A stretch of 64,000 nucleotides of DNA. Source: Phytopseudomonas argentinensis (GTDB lineage: Bacteria > Pseudomonadota > Gammaproteobacteria > Pseudomonadales > Pseudomonadaceae). Made by a program: the position numbers and the translations under genes. The stretch lies in assembly GCF_900113905.1 (NCBI RefSeq), contig NZ_FORC01000002.1, positions 1,164,772 through 1,228,771 on the forward strand, read 5' to 3'. Within the stretch, counting starts at the first letter, position 1. Every line of letters begins with the position of its first letter. Below, piece after piece: positions 33,208-41,669 of this stretch. The notes under the pieces were generated by a model that was not told the origin of the DNA, did not search any database, and saw only the letters and a program-made list of their open reading frames with translations.

Positions 33208-34662
33208 TCAATGTCGCCAGAATGCCGGCATCAACAGCACCAGCACGGTGAGGATCTCCAGGCGCCCCAGCAGCATGCCCAGGGTCAGCAGCCACTTGGC
33301 CATATCCGGCAGGCTGGCATAGGTGCCGGCCGGGCCGATGATCGGGCCCATGCCCGGGCCGACACCGGCCACGGTGCTGGCCGCGCCGCTCAGTGCGGTG
33401 ATCCAGTCCAGGCCGCAAAGGGTCAGGGCCAGGGCCAGCAAGGCGATGGTGATGGTGAAGAAGAACGAAAAGGTGAGGATCGAGCGGACGATGTCTTCGT
33501 CAAGGCGGTGGCGGTTGTATTGCTGCTTGATCACCGCCCGCGGGTGCACCAGCTGCATCAGGTTGGCCTTAAGCAGGATGTAGGCGACCTGGAAACGGAA
33601 GATTTTCAGGCCGCCGGCGGTAGAGCCGGAACAGCCGCCGATGAAACCCAGGTAGAAGAACAGCATCCCGGCGAAGCCGCCCCACAGCGAATAGTCGCCG
33701 AGGGCGAAGCCGGTAGTGGTCATGATCGAGGTGGTGTTCACCGCCACGTGGCGCAATGCATCGAGCCAGTGCAGATCCGTGGTCATGTAGTACCAGGTGC
33801 CGAGAATCAGCCAAGTGCCCAGCAGGATGGCCAGGAAGCCGCGAACCTGCTGATCGCCCAACACGGCGCCATAGTTGCCGCGCAGGGTCGAGACATAGAG
33901 CACGAAGGGCAGGCTGCCAAGAATCATCAGTACCACGGCGACCCAGTGCACGGCCGGCTGTGTCCACTTGGCCAGGGACAGGTCCGAGGTGGAGAACCCC
34001 CCCGTGGAGATTGCCGACATGCTGTGGTTGATCGCATCGAAAAAGCTCATGCCGGCCAACCAGAAGCCCAGGCAGCCGAGCAGGCTGATGCCCAGGTAAG
34101 CCACCACCATGTACTTGGCGACCATGTGCGAGCGCGGCATGACCTTGTCGGAGCGGTCCGAGGATTCGGTCTGGAACAGGCGCATGCCACCGATGCGCAG
34201 CATCGGCAGAATGGCCACTGCCATGGCGATAAAGCCGATGCCGCCGAGCCAGTGCAGCATCGAGCGCCAGATGAGTATGCCCGGCGACATGTTGTCCAGG
34301 CCGATCAGCACCGTGGCACCGGTAGCGGTGATGCCCGACATGCTTTCGAAGAAGGCATCGGTGTAGCTCATGTGCTGGGTGAACATGAAGGGCAGGGCGG
34401 CGAAGATGCATACCATCAGCCAGCTCGACACGGTCAGCAGGTACATGTCGCGGGGGCGCAGGTGCACGTCCTGTGGGCGGCCACGCACGATCATTGACAG
34501 GCCGGCGATAAAGGTAATCAGGCTCGACCAGATGAAGGGGCTGAGTTCCGTTGCCCGCTCGAATGCCACCAGGGTCAGCATGGGGCCGGTCATGCCGATG
34601 GCCAGGGTGATCAGGAAAATGCCATTGATGAACGCGATGAGTCGTAGGGTCGGCCAGGCCAT
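33208..34662 (-). CDS. trkH: Trk system potassium uptake protein TrkH
   Basis: 484-residue K+ channel-like membrane subunit of Trk. Four selectivity-filter loops can be read: ITATGATV, ISTGGFSTS, TTTGFALG and VAGVGPGMG, separated by paired helices; GGCSGSTAGGLKIFR is the family signature. It needs TrkA (NAD-binding gating ring), which is not in the window. Start 34662 is the only good Met; the ribosome site is weak. Divergent from the ykgJ-like gene. Confidence 0.95.
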   Translation of the reverse strand: MAWPTLRLIAFINGIFLITLAIGMTGPMLTLVAFERATELSPFIWSSLITFIAGLSMIVRGRPQDVHLRPRDMYLLTVSSWLMVCIFAALPFMFTQHMSYTDAFFESMSGITATGATVLIGLDNMSPGILIWRSMLHWLGGIGFIAMAVAILPMLRIGGMRLFQTESSDRSDKVMPRSHMVAKYMVVAYLGISLLGCLGFWLAGMSFFDAINHSMSAISTGGFSTSDLSLAKWTQPAVHWVAVVLMILGSLPFVLYVSTLRGNYGAVLGDQQVRGFLAILLGTWLILGTWYYMTTDLHWLDALRHVAVNTTSIMTTTGFALGDYSLWGGFAGMLFFYLGFIGGCSGSTAGGLKIFRFQVAYILLKANLMQLVHPRAVIKQQYNRHRLDEDIVRSILTFSFFFTITIALLALALTLCGLDWITALSGAASTVAGVGPGMGPIIGPAGTYASLPDMAKWLLTLGMLLGRLEILTVLVLLMPAFWRH

Positions 34663-34828
34663 CGGTTTTATCCGCGAAAAAGTGGCGCCATTCTACCTGT
34701 GCGGCCACTGCTGTAAACCTGCCCGCGCGCCCGTCGTCCGGTGCTTTGCGGCCTCTTTACAAGTTGCTTGCGGTGCATAGAATACGCCCTCAGGTGCCGG
34801 CCCTTGCCGGTTTCTGAGCCCTCTGATC

Positions 34829-35200
34829 ATGTCCGATAGCAATCCTTGTCTAACGTGCGGCGCCTGCTGCGCGTATTTTCGTGTGTCCTTCTTCTGGGGC
34901 GAATGTCAGTCGGCCGGCGGCACGGTGCCGGACGAGCAGGTCATCCAGATCACCCCGCACCGGGTGGCCATGCGCGGCACCGAAACCAAGCCGGCGCGCT
35001 GTAACGCGCTGCTCGGCGATGTCGGCCAGGGCACCCGCTGCACGATGTACGAGCAGCGTTCCAGCCCCTGTCGGGAGTTCCAGGCCTCCTGGGCCAACGG
35101 CGAGCACAATCCGCGCTGTGACGATGCCCGCAAGGCCTATGGCCTGCCGCCGCTGACGCCGCCCCTGCAGCCGGAACTGTCGCCTGACCGGGTGGCCTAG
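34829..35200 (+). CDS. YkgJ family cysteine-cluster protein
   Basis: 123-residue soluble protein with N-terminal CLTCGACC, a second cysteine pair in RCNALLGDVGQGTRC, and later PCREFQASW and PRCDDAR, giving the eight-cysteine pattern of the YkgJ/UPF0153 zinc- or iron-binding family. Function is unknown. It starts after a GC-rich upstream region shared with divergent trkH. Confidence 0.87.
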   Translation: MSDSNPCLTCGACCAYFRVSFFWGECQSAGGTVPDEQVIQITPHRVAMRGTETKPARCNALLGDVGQGTRCTMYEQRSSPCREFQASWANGEHNPRCDDARKAYGLPPLTPPLQPELSPDRVA

Positions 35201-35417
35201 CGGGCTGCCTGAAATTGCTTCGCCGCCGACAGCGGTTCGCCCGCTTTCCGTGAGAGCCCGGGGCGGGCGCCGCGCCCGATAACTCGCCTGGGGCACGCGG
35301 TGCTCGAGGCCCGGTCGCCGCTGAGCTGTGGTAAACGATGCGATGCGCAAGTCGGCACGCCCCATTGGAACATGGCGCGATGCTCACGCATTGCTCATGG
35401 TCGGCAGGCTTGGCTGG

Positions 35418-35423
35418 TAGAAT
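35418..35423 (+). promoter_or_regulatory. Extended -10 promoter for the nitroreductase gene
   Basis: TGG-TAGAAT forms an extended -10 28 bases before the ATG at 35451. The 250-base upstream gap contains no other gene. A TTGCTC at 35391 is too far for a normal -35, so the extended -10 would dominate. Confidence 0.45.
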
Positions 35424-35450
35424 CCCGGTTCTTTTTCTGGAGGTGAGCCG

Positions 35451-36023
35451 ATGGATGCCCTCGATGCGCTGATCAACCGAGTTTCCGCCCCGCGCCTGAT
35501 CGAGCCGGCGCCGACTGCCGAGCAACGCGAGCTGATGTTCCAGGCGGCGCTGCGTGCGCCGGATCATGGTCAGCTGCGGCCCTGGCGTTTTCTCACCGTC
35601 GAGGGTGAGGCGCGCCACGCGCTGGGTGAGCTGTTCGCCGAGGCGATCGCCAGCAAGTACCCGGATGCCGACGAGGAGGCGCTGACCAAGGCGCGCAACA
35701 TGCCGCTGCGCGCGCCGCTGCTGATCCTGGTAATCGCCCGCACCCAGGAGCACCCCAAGGTGCCGGCCCAGGAGCAGGTGCTGGCCGCCGGCTGCGCCGC
35801 TCACGGCCTTCTGCTCGCCGCCTATGCCCAGGGTGTCGGGGCGGTATGGCGCACCGGCGAGCTGTCCCATGACCCGGTGGTAGACGCCGGCCTGGGGCTG
35901 GCGGCCAACGAGCAGGTGATCGGTTACCTGTACCTGGGCACGCCGCAGCGCGAGTTGCGCGCTGCACCGGCCGTGAATGTCGACGAATTCGTCAGCGGCT
36001 GGGCGGGCAAAACCCAGGCCTGA
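35451..36023 (+). CDS. YdjA-type nitroreductase family protein
   Basis: 190-residue FMN-dependent oxidoreductase of the compact YdjA subfamily: RAPDHGQLRPWRFLTV (FMN-binding Arg/Ser region), APLLILVIARTQEHPKVPAQEQ, GAVWRTGELSHD, and VIGYLYLGTP near the end. A homodimeric NAD(P)H nitro/ene-reductase is likely; the natural substrate is unknown. RBS GGAGGTG is strong. The downstream gap contains a REP-type palindrome. Confidence 0.88.
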   Translation: MDALDALINRVSAPRLIEPAPTAEQRELMFQAALRAPDHGQLRPWRFLTVEGEARHALGELFAEAIASKYPDADEEALTKARNMPLRAPLLILVIARTQEHPKVPAQEQVLAAGCAAHGLLLAAYAQGVGAVWRTGELSHDPVVDAGLGLAANEQVIGYLYLGTPQRELRAAPAVNVDEFVSGWAGKTQA

Positions 36024-36069
36024 TTCTAGCGCGCCTTGTACCGGATGAAGTGTATTGGCGGCCCTTCTT

Positions 36070-36106
36070 TGGGAGCGCGCCATGCGCGAATTCGCGGGCG
36101 CTCCCA
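36070..36106. repeat. REP-type palindrome between convergent genes
   Basis: TGGGAGCGC (36070-36078) is inverted as GCGCTCCCA (36098-36106), with internal smaller palindrome GCGCGCCATGCGCG-like bases. The first half resembles the Pseudomonas REP form seen at 15135. Lies between the stops of the nitroreductase gene and cpxA. Confidence 0.7.
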
Positions 36107-36157
36107 CGGAGACCTTCGAGTGGCCGCTCGCGCTGCCAGCAGCCTGTCAGTGAAAGG

Positions 36158-37483
36158 CTAAACCGCTGCCTCCAGCGGCAGGATCAGCGTGGCGCTGAAA
36201 CCGCCGTCCGGGTGGTTTTCCAGTTGCAGGCGGCCGCCATGGCGCTCGGCGGCGCGGCGGGTGATGGCCAGGCCCAGGCCGTGGCCGGCTGCTGCCTGGC
36301 CAGGGGCGCGAAAGAATGGTTCGCCCAGTTGGTCGAGGTGTTCGGCAGCTACGCCGGGGCCATGGTCGCGAACCTCCAGGTGTGCTTCATTGCCGCGGCG
36401 CACGACGTTCAGCTCGATCGGCTGGCCATCGGGATTGAAGCGCAGGGCATTGCGTAGCAGGTTATCCAGGGCCCGCTCGATCATCGCCGGCCAGCCGTGA
36501 AGGTGCATGCCCGGCTGCAGGCTGACCGCGAGTTGCTGATCCGGGTGGCCGAGGTTCATGTCCTCGCGCAGCTTGGCGGCCAGTTGCGCCAGGTCAATGA
36601 GCTGGGCGGCGCCGGGTTCGGCATCCAGGCGCGCGAGGGCAAGGATCTCGCTGATCAGGTCTTCCAGACGATCGCATTCGCGCGTCAGCCGCGGCCAGAG
36701 CTTCTCGCGTTCGGCCGGCTCGGCGCGCTCAGCCAGGGCCAGGGCGATGCGCAGGCGGGCGAGGGGTGAACGCAGCTCGTGGGAGACGTCCCGTAATAGC
36801 TGGCGCTGGCTGCCGATCAAATCCTGCAGGCGCGCGCCCATGCGGTTGAAGTCGTTGGCCAGCACACCCAACTCGTCCCGCCGGCTGGCCAGGCGCGCCA
36901 GACTGTTCTGCTGGTAGGCAGTTTGCCCGAGGTCATGCACGGCGCCGCGCAGGCGATCCAGCGGGCGGGTGATGGACAACGTGAGCAGCAAGCTCAGCAG
37001 GGTCAGTACCACCAGTGCGATAGCCAGCGCGCTCAACGGCCAAAGCAGGCTGCCGCGATGCCAGGCATCAAGTTCCGGGTGGGGAATGCGGTAGACGAAC
37101 AGGTAGGTTTCACCACTGATCGGGCTGGTGTAATCGGTGGTCAAGCGCCGCCAGGGCAGGTGCTTGTCGCCCCGATTGCGTTCCTCGAAGGCCGCTGCAC
37201 GGGGTGGGAAGGTGCCGCGAACCGCTGGTTGCCCGGCTTCGGTCAAAACCTGGGTGTCGATGCGAAAGCGCCGTTTGCGCTGTTCGAGGACCTCCTGGGC
37301 CGCCCGCGCGCCTCCATTTTCGAAAGCTTGCACCCATTGTGCGGGCAGATCTTCCAGGCCGGGATGCTGGTTGAGAATCCAGGCGTCCTGATTCAGGGCG
37401 CGCCCGAGCAGCATGGACAGGCCGGCGACCAGGGCGATCGCCAGCCAGAAACTGCCAAAAATTCTCCAGAACAGTGAACGCAC
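36158..37483 (-). CDS. cpxA: Envelope-stress sensor histidine kinase CpxA
   Basis: 441-residue membrane kinase: helix ~8-28, periplasmic sensor ~30-145, helix ~147-172, HAMP ~172-225, His-box RDVSHELRSPLARLRIAL with phospho-His235, N box NLLRNALRFNP, and G boxes DHGPGVAAEHL and GHGLGLAI. It starts at GTG 37483 behind GAGGAGC; no better ATG is near. Third gene of cpxR-cpxP-cpxA, the order known from P. aeruginosa, where CpxR activates mexAB-oprM and other envelope genes. Confidence 0.92.
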   Translation of the reverse strand: MRSLFWRIFGSFWLAIALVAGLSMLLGRALNQDAWILNQHPGLEDLPAQWVQAFENGGARAAQEVLEQRKRRFRIDTQVLTEAGQPAVRGTFPPRAAAFEERNRGDKHLPWRRLTTDYTSPISGETYLFVYRIPHPELDAWHRGSLLWPLSALAIALVVLTLLSLLLTLSITRPLDRLRGAVHDLGQTAYQQNSLARLASRRDELGVLANDFNRMGARLQDLIGSQRQLLRDVSHELRSPLARLRIALALAERAEPAEREKLWPRLTRECDRLEDLISEILALARLDAEPGAAQLIDLAQLAAKLREDMNLGHPDQQLAVSLQPGMHLHGWPAMIERALDNLLRNALRFNPDGQPIELNVVRRGNEAHLEVRDHGPGVAAEHLDQLGEPFFRAPGQAAAGHGLGLAITRRAAERHGGRLQLENHPDGGFSATLILPLEAAV

Positions 37484-37569
37484 AACAGCTCCTCAGGACG
37501 GCAAAAGCCTGCCCCACATCAGTGGCGCAGGCGGGAGTGGGCTGGCCGCCGTCACGGCCAGCGCCAGGG

Positions 37570-37980
37570 TCAGCCGGCTTTCTTGTGTTCGGCTTTCCAG
37601 GCTTCGAATTCTTCGCGGTCGGCTTTGCGTTCTTTCATCTTGGCGACCTGCTCGTCGAAGCGCTTCTGCTGTTCGGGCGTCAGCAGGGCGCGTATGGCGT
37701 TTCGCTGCTGGTCGTGGGACGCCTTGCGCTCGCTCTCCAGGGCCTTCTTGTCGGCTTCGGGCAGCTTGTCGAGGTAACGCTGGATCATCTCACGGTCGTT
37801 CTTTCGCTGGTCGGCCATCAGCTTGTGAACCTGGCGTTGCTGATCCTTGTTCAGATCCAGCTCATGGAACATACGCGGTCCTGGGCCCGGGCCACCCGGG
37901 CGGTGATCGTCACCGGGAGCGGCCATGGCCAGGGTCGGCAGGGTCATGGCGAGGAGCAGGGCGGTCATGGTCTTGCGCAT
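37570..37980 (-). CDS. cpxP: CpxP/Spy-like periplasmic stress protein
   Basis: 136 residues: cleavable signal (MRKTMTALLLAMTLPTLAMA, AxA before AP), then a charged all-helical domain with two LTxxQ-like motifs (LNKDQQRQ and LTPEQQKRF) of the CpxP/Spy family. CpxP damps CpxA and aids misfolded periplasmic proteins. RBS AAGGAGA is strong. Placed between cpxR and cpxA on the same strand; the upstream gap carries repeated GTAAA boxes. Confidence 0.85.
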   Translation of the reverse strand: MRKTMTALLLAMTLPTLAMAAPGDDHRPGGPGPGPRMFHELDLNKDQQRQVHKLMADQRKNDREMIQRYLDKLPEADKKALESERKASHDQQRNAIRALLTPEQQKRFDEQVAKMKERKADREEFEAWKAEHKKAG

Positions 37981-38052
37981 GGTGTATCTCCTTGGTCTGG
38001 GAGCCGGCCTGTTCAGATGAGTGCCGGATGTGCCCAGATTAGGGCGTTCAAG

Positions 38053-38108
38053 GTAAGGCGCAGTCAGCCAAGGTAAAGGCAGGGTAAAGAGCGCTGTCGC
38101 TATGTAAA
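38053..38108. promoter_or_regulatory. Phased GTAA(A/G) repeats, candidate CpxR-binding region
   Basis: GTAAG at 38053 and GTAAA at 38073, 38084 and 38104 form four direct repeats spaced 20, 11 and 20 bases, i.e. about whole DNA turns. The pair at 38073/38084 is GTAAA-N6-GTAAA, close to the CpxR consensus GTAAA-N5-GTAAA. They lie between cpxR and cpxP, 70-130 bases upstream of the cpxP start, as expected for a CpxR-activated cpxP promoter. Confidence 0.6.
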
Positions 38109-38124
38109 GCGGCCAGGGTATGCA

Positions 38125-38808
38125 TCAGGGCGCGTAGTAATAGCCGCGCCCCCGCAGGGCGACCACGCGCGGCCGACCATCGGGGTGCGGGCCGATCTTC
38201 CTGCGCAGGTTGCTGACGTGCATGTCCAGGCTGCGGTCGTAGAGGGTCAGCTTGCGGCCCAGGGCCAGTTGGGCGAGCGCCTGCTTGTCGACCGGCTCGC
38301 CCGGCTGCCTGAGCAGCGCTTCGAGCACCCGGCTTTCGGACAGGGTGAGGACGATTTCCTGGCCTTCGGCACCCAGCGCAGCCACGCCACGGGCCGGGCT
38401 GAAACGCAGGTCGCCCAGTTCCAGCTGGCTGGAGGTCGCCGGCGGCAGGCTGCGGCGCAGCACGGCGCGCAGACGGGCCGTGAGCTCGCGGGGGTCGCAG
38501 GGTTTGGCCAGGTAGTCGTCCGCGCCCAGTTCCAGGCCGAGGATCCGGTCCAGTGGCTCGCCGCGGGCCGAGAGCATCAGGACCGGCAGTTCCGGGTGCT
38601 CGCCGCGCAATTGCTTGAGCAGCTCCAGGCCACTGCCATCGGGCAGCATCACGTCCAGCACCACGGCGTCCGGGGCCTGTTGCGCCAATGCCTGGCGCGC
38701 GCTCTGGCCGTCATGGCAGGCAGTGACCTGGAAGCCCTCCTGGGTCAGCCAGCTGGCCAGCAGGTCACAGAGTTCGACGTCGTCGTCGATCAGCAGCAGC
38801 TCGCTCAT
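38125..38808 (-). CDS. cpxR: Response regulator CpxR (OmpR family)
   Basis: 227-residue regulator with a receiver domain (acidic LIDDDVELC, phospho-acceptor Asp52 in VVLDVMLPDGSG, Lys in LAKPCDP) and a winged-helix OmpR-type DNA-binding domain (~130-227, ending RRKIGPHPDGRPRVVALRGRGYYY). Partner of CpxA. Its start is followed upstream by the YciI-like gene, only 21 bases away on the same strand, so the promoter may lie before yciI. Confidence 0.93.
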   Translation of the reverse strand: MSELLLIDDDVELCDLLASWLTQEGFQVTACHDGQSARQALAQQAPDAVVLDVMLPDGSGLELLKQLRGEHPELPVLMLSARGEPLDRILGLELGADDYLAKPCDPRELTARLRAVLRRSLPPATSSQLELGDLRFSPARGVAALGAEGQEIVLTLSESRVLEALLRQPGEPVDKQALAQLALGRKLTLYDRSLDMHVSNLRRKIGPHPDGRPRVVALRGRGYYYAP

Positions 38809-38829
38809 GACAGAGATGACGACTGCCGA

Positions 38830-39129
38830 TTACGGCAGTACGTGCTTGAAGGGCTTGACCACCACGCTGGCGTAGACGCCGGCGGTGCGGAACGGATCGG
38901 CGTCGGCCCAGGTCTTGGCGGCTTCCAGCGACTCGAACTCGGCGACGATCAGGCTGCCGGTGAAACCCGCCGGACCCGGATCGTTGCTGTCGATGGCCGG
39001 GTTGGGGCCGGCCAGCATCAGGCGCCCTTCGGTTTTCAGCTGTTCCAGGCGAGCCAGGTGTGCAGGGCGAACGGAGAGGCGCAGCTCGAGGGAGTTTTCC
39101 ACGTCGGTGGCGGTGATGGCGTAGAGCAT
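38830..39129 (-). CDS. YciI family protein
   Basis: 99-residue dimeric ferredoxin-like fold protein: [39 protein letters not shown], and [23 protein letters not shown], the YCII signature. The frame continues upstream to 39228, but ATG 39129 with AAGGATC is the family start. Enzymatic role unknown; in E. coli it lies near septation and cardiolipin genes. Divergent from the PHP gene. Confidence 0.88.
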   Translation of the reverse strand: MLYAITATDVENSLELRLSVRPAHLARLEQLKTEGRLMLAGPNPAIDSNDPGPAGFTGSLIVAEFESLEAAKTWADADPFRTAGVYASVVVKPFKHVLP

Positions 39130-39251
39130 GTCGATCCTTGTGGGCCAGGCGGTGAACCGCGAGAAAAGCGCAGGAGGAGCGCGGGATGGCCAGCAAGAAT
39201 CTGCCAGCCGCGGCATAATAACAAACATGAATCGTCGGGAAAGCGCCCCTT

Positions 39252-40115
39252 ATGCAGGTTGATCTTCATTGCCACAGCACCGCTTCGGATGGCGCCCTGC
39301 CGCCTGCCGAGGTGGTCGCGCGAGCCCACGGGCGTGGCGTAGAAATGCTGGCGCTGACCGACCACGACACCCTCGAGGGGCTCGATGAGGCCGGCGCGGC
39401 GGCGAGCCAGCTGGGTATGCAGTTGGTCAATGGCATCGAACTGTCCTGTACCTGGGGCGGCGCGACCATCCACGTGCTTGGGTATGCCTTCGACCGCGAC
39501 GCGCCGGCCCTGCGCCAGGCCATTGCCAACCTGCACCAGGGGCGCTGGCTGCGCGCCGAGGAGATTTCCCGGCGCCTGGCGCTCAAGGGTATGGCGGGCG
39601 CCCTGGAAGGTGCGCGGGCGATCCAGCAGGCCCAGGGTGAAAGCGGCAACGCACCGGCGCGGCCGCATTTTGCCGAGTTCCTGGTGCGTGGCGGTTTCGT
39701 CAAGGATCGCGCCGATGCCTTTCGCAAATGGCTGGGCTCCGGCAAGCTCGGTGACGTGAAGCAGCACTGGCCGACGTTAGATGAAACGCTCGAGACGCTG
39801 CGCCAGTCCAACGCATGGATCAGCCTCGCGCACCCCTGGCAGTACGACTTCACGCGCAGCAAGCGCCGCAAGCTGGTGGCGGCTTTCGCCGCGGCCGGCG
39901 GCCATGCGCTGGAGGTCGTCAACGGCATGCAGCCGGCCGAGCAGGTCGGTGGCCTGGCGATCCTGGCGCGCGAGTTCGGCCTGCTGGCCAGTGTCGGCAG
40001 CGATTTTCACGCGCCAGGCGACTGGTCGGAGCTGGGTTTGTACCGGCCTTTGCCCGATGATCTTTGCCCGTTATGGACGCGTTTCGGCTGCGCGCCCTCG
40101 TACCACGCCGTTTGA
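39252..40115 (+). CDS. rnm: PHP-domain phosphoesterase (RNase AM/TrpH type)
   Basis: 287-residue trinuclear-metal phosphoesterase of the YciV/Rnm family: DLHCHSTASDG, LTDHDTLEG, NGIELSCTW, SLAHPWQYDFTRSK and GSDFHAPGD carry the metal ligands. E. coli Rnm acts on 3',5'-nucleoside bisphosphates and trims rRNA 5' ends. Followed by yciO at a 12-base gap, as in other gammaproteobacteria. Confidence 0.9.
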   Translation: MQVDLHCHSTASDGALPPAEVVARAHGRGVEMLALTDHDTLEGLDEAGAAASQLGMQLVNGIELSCTWGGATIHVLGYAFDRDAPALRQAIANLHQGRWLRAEEISRRLALKGMAGALEGARAIQQAQGESGNAPARPHFAEFLVRGGFVKDRADAFRKWLGSGKLGDVKQHWPTLDETLETLRQSNAWISLAHPWQYDFTRSKRRKLVAAFAAAGGHALEVVNGMQPAEQVGGLAILAREFGLLASVGSDFHAPGDWSELGLYRPLPDDLCPLWTRFGCAPSYHAV

Positions 40116-40127
40116 GAGTTGCTAGTC

Positions 40128-40754
40128 ATGAGCCAGTTTTTTCAGATACACCCGGAGAGTCCCCAGGCCCGTCTGATCAAGCAGGCGGTCGATATCATCC
40201 GCAATGGTGGCGTGGTGGTCTATCCGACCGACTCGTCCTACGCGGTGGGCTGCCAGATGGGCGCCAAGAACGCCATGGAGCGCATTCGCCGCCTGCGCCA
40301 GCTCGATGACAAGCACAACTTCACCCTGGTGTGCCGCGACCTGTCGCAACTCAGCACCTTCGCCAAGGTCGATACCGCGGCCTTTCGCCTGCTGAAGAAC
40401 CACACCCCGGGCCCATACACCTTCATACTCAATGCCACGCGCGAAGTGCCGCGCATGCTGCTGCACCCCAAGCGCCGCACCATCGGCCTGCGGGTGCCCA
40501 GCCATGCGATCGCCGCGGCGCTGCTCGAAGAGCTGGGTGAGCCGATGATGAGCGTCAGCCTGATCCTGCCCGGCGAGGATCTGCCGATGAGCGATCCCTA
40601 CGAGATGCGCCAGGCGCTCGAACACCAGGTGGATCTGGTCATCGATGGCGGCTTCGGTGGCCTCGAGGCTTCCACCGTCATCGGCTTGATAGATGATGAG
40701 CCTGAGGTGATCCGCGTGGGTTGCGGCGATCCATCACCCTTCGAGTCGCGCTGA
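40128..40754 (+). CDS. yciO: YciO, Sua5/YrdC-related protein
   Basis: 208-residue Sua5/YciO/YrdC fold: SQFFQIHPESPQ start, GGVVVYPTDSSYAVG, KHNFTLVCRDLSQLS, and GPYTFILNAT. It binds RNA/nucleotides and may make or use threonylcarbamoyl-AMP, but the true t6A enzyme is TsaC. ATG 40128 is family-like; an in-frame TTG/ATG 9 bases earlier is less likely. scpA begins 4 bases after its stop. Confidence 0.9.
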   Translation: MSQFFQIHPESPQARLIKQAVDIIRNGGVVVYPTDSSYAVGCQMGAKNAMERIRRLRQLDDKHNFTLVCRDLSQLSTFAKVDTAAFRLLKNHTPGPYTFILNATREVPRMLLHPKRRTIGLRVPSHAIAAALLEELGEPMMSVSLILPGEDLPMSDPYEMRQALEHQVDLVIDGGFGGLEASTVIGLIDDEPEVIRVGCGDPSPFESR

Positions 40755-40758
40755 CTCG

Positions 40759-41610
40759 ATGACCACCGTGACCGAGACCCTCGACAGCCAGGCCGGTGCC
40801 CAGCAGGAGCTGCCGTTCGCCATGGTGTATGGCGAGGCGCTCACCGAGCTGCCGGTGGATTTGTATATTCCGCCGGACGCCCTGGAGGTGTTTCTCGAAG
40901 CCTTCGAGGGGCCGCTGGACTTGCTGCTCTATCTGATCCGCAAACAGAACATCGACGTCCTGGACATCCCCGTGGCGGAAATCACCCGCCAGTACATGGG
41001 CTATGTCGAGCTGATGCACAGCGTTCGCCTGGAGCTGGCGGCCGAGTACCTGGTGATGGCGGCCATGCTCGCCGAGATCAAGTCGCGCATGCTCCTGCCG
41101 CGCTCGGCCGCAGCCGAGGAGGAGGAAGACGACCCCCGTGCCGAGCTGATTCGCCGGCTGCTCGAGTACGAGCGCTTCAAGGCGGCTGCCGAAGGCATCG
41201 ACGCCCTGCCGCGGGTGGGCCGCGACTTGATCGTGCCGCGGGTCGAGGCGCCCGAGGCGCGGGCGCGCAAGCTGTTGCCGACGGTCGAGCTGCAGGAGCT
41301 GCTGGTGTCCATGGCCGAGGTGCTGCGCCGCGCCGACATGTTCGAAAGCCACCAGGTCAGCCGCGAGGCGCTGTCCACACGCGAGCGTATGGGCGACGTG
41401 CTCGACCGCCTCAAGGACGGTGCCTTCGTGCCCTTTGTGCAGCTGTTCACCGCCGAGGAGGGGCGCCTTGGGGTGGTGGTAACCTTCATGGCGATTCTCG
41501 AACTGGTCAAGGAATCACTGGTCGAGCTGGTGCAGAACGAGGCCTTCGCCGCCGTACATGTACGCCTGCGCAGCGAGCAGGGCGTCGAGGAACTGGCGCC
41601 CGAGAACTGA
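40759..41610 (+). CDS. scpA: Segregation and condensation protein A
   Basis: Kleisin subunit of the Smc-ScpAB condensin. 283 residues with FEGPLDLLLYLIRKQNIDVLDIPVAEITRQY near residue 50, the N-terminal kleisin motif that binds the Smc neck, a helical middle (AAEYLVMAAMLAEIKSRMLLP) and a C-terminal winged helix (FMAILELVKESLVELVQ). Cluster with scpB is normal, but here a DUF4261-like gene lies between them. Confidence 0.94.
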   Translation: MTTVTETLDSQAGAQQELPFAMVYGEALTELPVDLYIPPDALEVFLEAFEGPLDLLLYLIRKQNIDVLDIPVAEITRQYMGYVELMHSVRLELAAEYLVMAAMLAEIKSRMLLPRSAAAEEEEDDPRAELIRRLLEYERFKAAAEGIDALPRVGRDLIVPRVEAPEARARKLLPTVELQELLVSMAEVLRRADMFESHQVSREALSTRERMGDVLDRLKDGAFVPFVQLFTAEEGRLGVVVTFMAILELVKESLVELVQNEAFAAVHVRLRSEQGVEELAPEN

Positions 41611-41669
41611 GTCGCAGTATTCGCCTCCTACTTTTCGTCGTTTTCCTACCCATTAATCAGGACGATTCA

